From: Candidatus Schekmanbacteria bacterium
GTDB lineage: Bacteria > CSSED10-310 > JACPHN01
Length of the DNA: 64,000 nucleotides
Reading direction: 5' to 3'
NCBI GenBank assembly: GCA_016188575.1
Contig: JACPHN010000039.1
Location: 1 to 64,000 of the forward strand
Shown one piece after another: positions 61,565 through 64,000 of the stretch. The notes beneath the pieces were generated by a model. That model worked only from the letters and a program-made list of their open reading frames with translations. It did not search any database and had not been told where the DNA came from. Position numbers and translations under genes: made by a program. The stretch's first letter is position 1; each line of letters begins with the position of its first letter.

Positions 61565-61574
61565 CGAACGTTCG
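61565..61574. promoter_or_regulatory. TetR-type operator candidate
   Basis: CGAACGTTCG, a perfect 10-bp palindrome eight bases after the TATAAA box, within GAACGAACGTTCGAATC. Many TetR repressors of fatty-acid or isoprenoid genes bind such AACGTT-centred sites. The TetR gene two positions downstream is the natural ligand-binding partner. Confidence 0.5.
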
Positions 61575-61600
61575 AATCGCTCGCGCTCTTGGAGGAAACC

Positions 61601-63298
61601 ATGTCGGAACTGGACACGCTCGTCATCGGGTCGGGGGCCGGCGGACTCGCCGCGGCGCTGCCTCTTGCTCAGGCCGGACAAAAAGTGCTCGTGCTCGAGC
61701 AGCATGAGATTCCCGGCGGCTGGTGCCATACCTTTCAGCTCGGCGGCTATCGCTTCAGCCCCGGCGTGCACTACGTCGGCGAGCTCGGACCCGAAGGCCG
61801 CATGCGCGCGCTTTACGAGGGCCTCGGCGTCGCCGGCGACATGCTGTTCTTCGAGCTCAACCCCGACGGCATCGACCACGTTCACATCGGTGCGGAGCGC
61901 TTCGACATCCCAAAAGGCAAGGAGGCCTTTGCGGCGCGGTTGAAGCGGCGCTTTCCCGAGGAGTCGCGCGGCATCGATGGATATCTGGACGTCGTGGCCC
62001 GGCTCGACGGGGAATTCGGCGAGCTGCTGAGGATCCGCGGCTGGAAAGACGCGCTGACGCTGCCGCTGCGCACGCCCACGATCCTGCGGTACGGGGTGTC
62101 GACGCTCGCGTCGCTGCTCGACCGCTTCGTCTCGAACCCGACGCTGCGGGCAATCTTGGCGATTCAGTGCGGAGACTATGGCCTGCCGCCGGCAACGGCG
62201 CCGGCGCTCTTGCACGCCGGTGTGGCTGCGCACTACTTTCGGGGCGGCTTCTATCCGAAGGGTGGCGGGGTAACCCTGCCGCGGGCCTTCATTCGCGCTC
62301 TGAAACGCGCCGGTGGAGAGATCCGCCTGGGTGCTCGGGTGGAGCGCATCCTGCTGGAGCGCGCAGGGCGAGGCAAACGGGCCGTAGGCGTGCGCCTCGC
62401 CGACGGCACCGAGATCCGCGCGCGGCGAATCGTCTCGAACGCGGATCCAGGGATCACCTACGAGCGGCTGGTGGGGCTCGAGAACCTGAGCGGCCTGATG
62501 CGCCTGCGGCTGCGCCGCACGCGGTACTCGGTCTCGGCGCTCAGTCTCTTTCTCGCGGCCGACTACGACGTGCGCGCGGCCGGGCTCGATTCCGGCAACT
62601 ACTGGTACAACAGCACGGCGGACCTCGAGGCCGCCTATCGCTTCGCGCTCGATAGCGGGACGTTTGCCGAAGGGGACGACTTTCCGGGCGCGTTTCTCAC
62701 GGTAACGACGCTCAAGGATCCGACCAAGCTTCATGGCGCGCGACACACCATGGAGGCCTTCACGTTCGTGCCGTACGATCCGTTCAAGGCCTGGGCGCAC
62801 AGTCGCTTCGGGAATCGCCCCGAAAGCTACAAGGTGCTCAAGGAGGAGCTGACGGTGCGGATGCTACGGACCCTGGAGCATCTGCTTCCCGGCATCTCTC
62901 GAACTGTAGCCTTCTCGGAGCTCGGCACGCCGTTGACGAACGAGCACTACATCATGGCGACCAAGGGGAGTATCTACGGCACGGAGAAGAATCGCTGGCA
63001 AATCGGGCCGCTGTCGTACGGTCAGCAGGCGCCGATCGCGGGGCTGACGCTGTGCGGCGCCAGCACGACCGGACATGGGGTCATGGGGGCGACGATCTCC
63101 GGGTTGCTGGCGGCGCGCGCGATTCTGGGTTGTCGGCTCGGTGAGCTGCTCAAGGATCATGGGCAGTCGCTGCAGGTGTATCCCGCGGACAATCCCGAGG
63201 CGTGGCCCGAGGCGTTGCGGTTCCGGGTGCGCGCCAGAACCGCGGCGCCGGAGGGTGCTGCGGCCGCGGAGGAGCCGTTGGAGGCCGTGGATGCCTGA
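61601..63298 (+). CDS. FAD-dependent oxidoreductase, CrtI/retinol-saturase-like
   Basis: 565 residues with GGAGG seven bases upstream. The N-terminal FAD loop is LVIGSGAGGLAAALPLAQAG near residue 6, followed by LEQHEIPGGWCHTF and FSPGVHYVGEL, the signature of phytoene desaturase/carotene isomerase and retinol saturase relatives. The C-terminal part ends GLTLCGASTTGHGVMGATISG, the second FAD segment. It should act on a hydrophobic polyene or lipid, isomerising or reducing double bonds. No other carotenoid gene is present, so a lipid or sterol-like substrate is possible. The stop overlaps tetR. Confidence 0.8.
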   Translation: MSELDTLVIGSGAGGLAAALPLAQAGQKVLVLEQHEIPGGWCHTFQLGGYRFSPGVHYVGELGPEGRMRALYEGLGVAGDMLFFELNPDGIDHVHIGAERFDIPKGKEAFAARLKRRFPEESRGIDGYLDVVARLDGEFGELLRIRGWKDALTLPLRTPTILRYGVSTLASLLDRFVSNPTLRAILAIQCGDYGLPPATAPALLHAGVAAHYFRGGFYPKGGGVTLPRAFIRALKRAGGEIRLGARVERILLERAGRGKRAVGVRLADGTEIRARRIVSNADPGITYERLVGLENLSGLMRLRLRRTRYSVSALSLFLAADYDVRAAGLDSGNYWYNSTADLEAAYRFALDSGTFAEGDDFPGAFLTVTTLKDPTKLHGARHTMEAFTFVPYDPFKAWAHSRFGNRPESYKVLKEELTVRMLRTLEHLLPGISRTVAFSELGTPLTNEHYIMATKGSIYGTEKNRWQIGPLSYGQQAPIAGLTLCGASTTGHGVMGATISGLLAARAILGCRLGELLKDHGQSLQVYPADNPEAWPEALRFRVRARTAAPEGAAAAEEPLEAVDA

Positions 63299-63908
63299 AC
63301 CGGAAACGGTTCGCGACTTCCGCCGGGCGCAGATCATTGGCGCGGCCCGGCGGATTGTGGCCCGGGACGGACTGCACGCGTTGACGGTCAGCGCGCTCGA
63401 GGGCGAGCTCGCCTTCACGCGCGGAGTGATCACGTACCATTTCCGGAACAAGGAAGAGATCGTTCAGGCTGTGCTCGCGTCAGCGCTGGCGGACGTCGAG
63501 CACGCCACGGTGTCGCGGGTGCGTTCGTCGATGGGCGCCGCGGAGAAGATCGAGGCGCTGTTGCGCTCCACGGTGCGCGGTCTTCTGGATAACGTCGAGG
63601 CGAGCATGGTGCTGCTCAGCTTCTGGGGGAGGATCCCCGCGGACCCGGAAATCGCCGAGCTCAATGCGCGGCTCTATGAGCGGTATCGCGCCTACACGCG
63701 CGACGTGCTTGCCGAGGGCGTGGCCACGGGGGATTTTGTCCCGGCCGCGGCGAGCGATGCGGTGGCCGCGCTGGTCGTGGGGATCGTCATCGGCACGGTC
63801 GCTCAGGTTTGCTTCGAGGCAGGTTGCATCGATCCGGACGCGGTGGTGGCGGAAGCGGCCGGTGCGATTCTCGGCCACGTCCGGCACCGCGCGGCTTCCT
63901 GCGCGTAA
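63291..63908 (+). CDS. TetR-family transcriptional regulator
   Basis: 205 residues. A helix-turn-helix at about 10-55 includes IIGAARRIVARDGLHALTV and FTRGVITYHFRNKEEI, with a TetR C-terminal ligand-binding domain of helices. The start at 63291 overlaps the flavoprotein gene by eight bases, so the regulator is made with its probable target. It likely represses the pair from the palindrome at 61565 until a hydrophobic ligand binds. Confidence 0.9.
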   Translation: MPEPETVRDFRRAQIIGAARRIVARDGLHALTVSALEGELAFTRGVITYHFRNKEEIVQAVLASALADVEHATVSRVRSSMGAAEKIEALLRSTVRGLLDNVEASMVLLSFWGRIPADPEIAELNARLYERYRAYTRDVLAEGVATGDFVPAAASDAVAALVVGIVIGTVAQVCFEAGCIDPDAVVAEAAGAILGHVRHRAASCA

Positions 63909-64000
63909 TGCACACACTCGGGTGTTGGCCCCGCGCAGCGCAGCGCCGTCGGGCACCGGCGGGTGCGTAGGGCGCTGATCGCGACGCCATTTCGGCGCGG
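63909..64000. other. Trailing intergenic sequence
   Basis: About 90 bases after tetR with some CG-rich inverted sequence (GGGCACCGGCGGGTGC) but no clear terminator or gene. Confidence 0.4.

Noticed and set aside
61566-61580. TTCGAATC as a tRNA T-loop
   Set aside because: No acceptor or anticodon stems around it; it is part of the operator palindrome.
61409-62800. 463-codon minus-strand open frame
   Set aside because: Antisense of the flavoprotein gene; no family features.

Overview
The window is high-GC bacterial chromosome from a Gram-negative, diderm organism. The support is a GHIJKLM block of type II secretion genes, an HtrA protease with a signal anchor, and a MurE with the DNPR motif of the meso-diaminopimelate enzymes. 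Two eukaryote-like Ser/Thr kinases, a MEDS-domain sensor kinase, an NtrC-type two-component pair and an Rpn-like nuclease fit an uncultured Myxococcota or 'Deltaproteobacteria'-like lineage. That placement is inference from gene content. I found no rRNA, tRNA or CRISPR array.

Layout. 1-5.4 kb (mostly minus) is a damaged accessory stretch: an SBBP-repeat protein, an IPT/TIG-repeat protein, a low-molecular-weight phosphatase relic and an Rpn-like nuclease, all broken by short indels. 5.7-8.1 kb holds a MEDS-PAS-histidine kinase-receiver protein split by one in-frame TAG. 8.3-17.5 kb is a T2SS operon (gspG to gspM) ending in a 1347-residue kinase/AAA-ATPase/TPR protein, which carries a 142-bp MITE-like insertion inside its coding sequence. 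17.7-24.2 kb is a surface-polysaccharide cluster with a low-GC core (asparagine synthase family, DUF115/GT42-like protein, O-antigen polymerase, GT4). 24.2-37.4 kb holds a second Ser/Thr kinase, a GNAT acetyltransferase, a SPOR protein, mutS, a methyltransferase, a CBS protein, a phosphotransferase, an FGE-like protein and an eight-repeat PQQ-type propeller.

37.6-48.2 kb is a defence island: vapBC, a collapsed IS607-type transposon, a complete Cmr1-6 (type III-B) operon with a CARF-HEPN ribonuclease as its last gene, and a mntA/hepT toxin-antitoxin pair. The Cas10 keeps GGDD but shows no HD nuclease domain, so the system probably works by target-RNA cleavage and cyclic-oligoadenylate signalling. 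It has no array, cas6 or cas1/cas2 here and would need crRNAs from elsewhere.

48.4-53.7 kb is htrA-murF-murE plus a fused MoaD-MoaE protein. 53.7-54.5 kb is non-coding and holds a 186-bp element with 34-bp terminal inverted repeats. 54.5-58.8 kb has a lone AbrB-type antitoxin, a multi-pass membrane protein with all three presenilin-type intramembrane protease motifs, and a convergent sigma-54 two-component pair. 59.3-63.9 kb has a secreted deacetylase-like protein, an aminotransferase, a CrtI/retinol-saturase-like flavoprotein and its probable TetR regulator.

The observations most worth following are the presenilin-like protein, the in-frame MITE in the kinase gene, the stand-alone Cmr/CARF-HEPN module, the single amber codon splitting the sensor kinase, and the two MITE/palindrome families.
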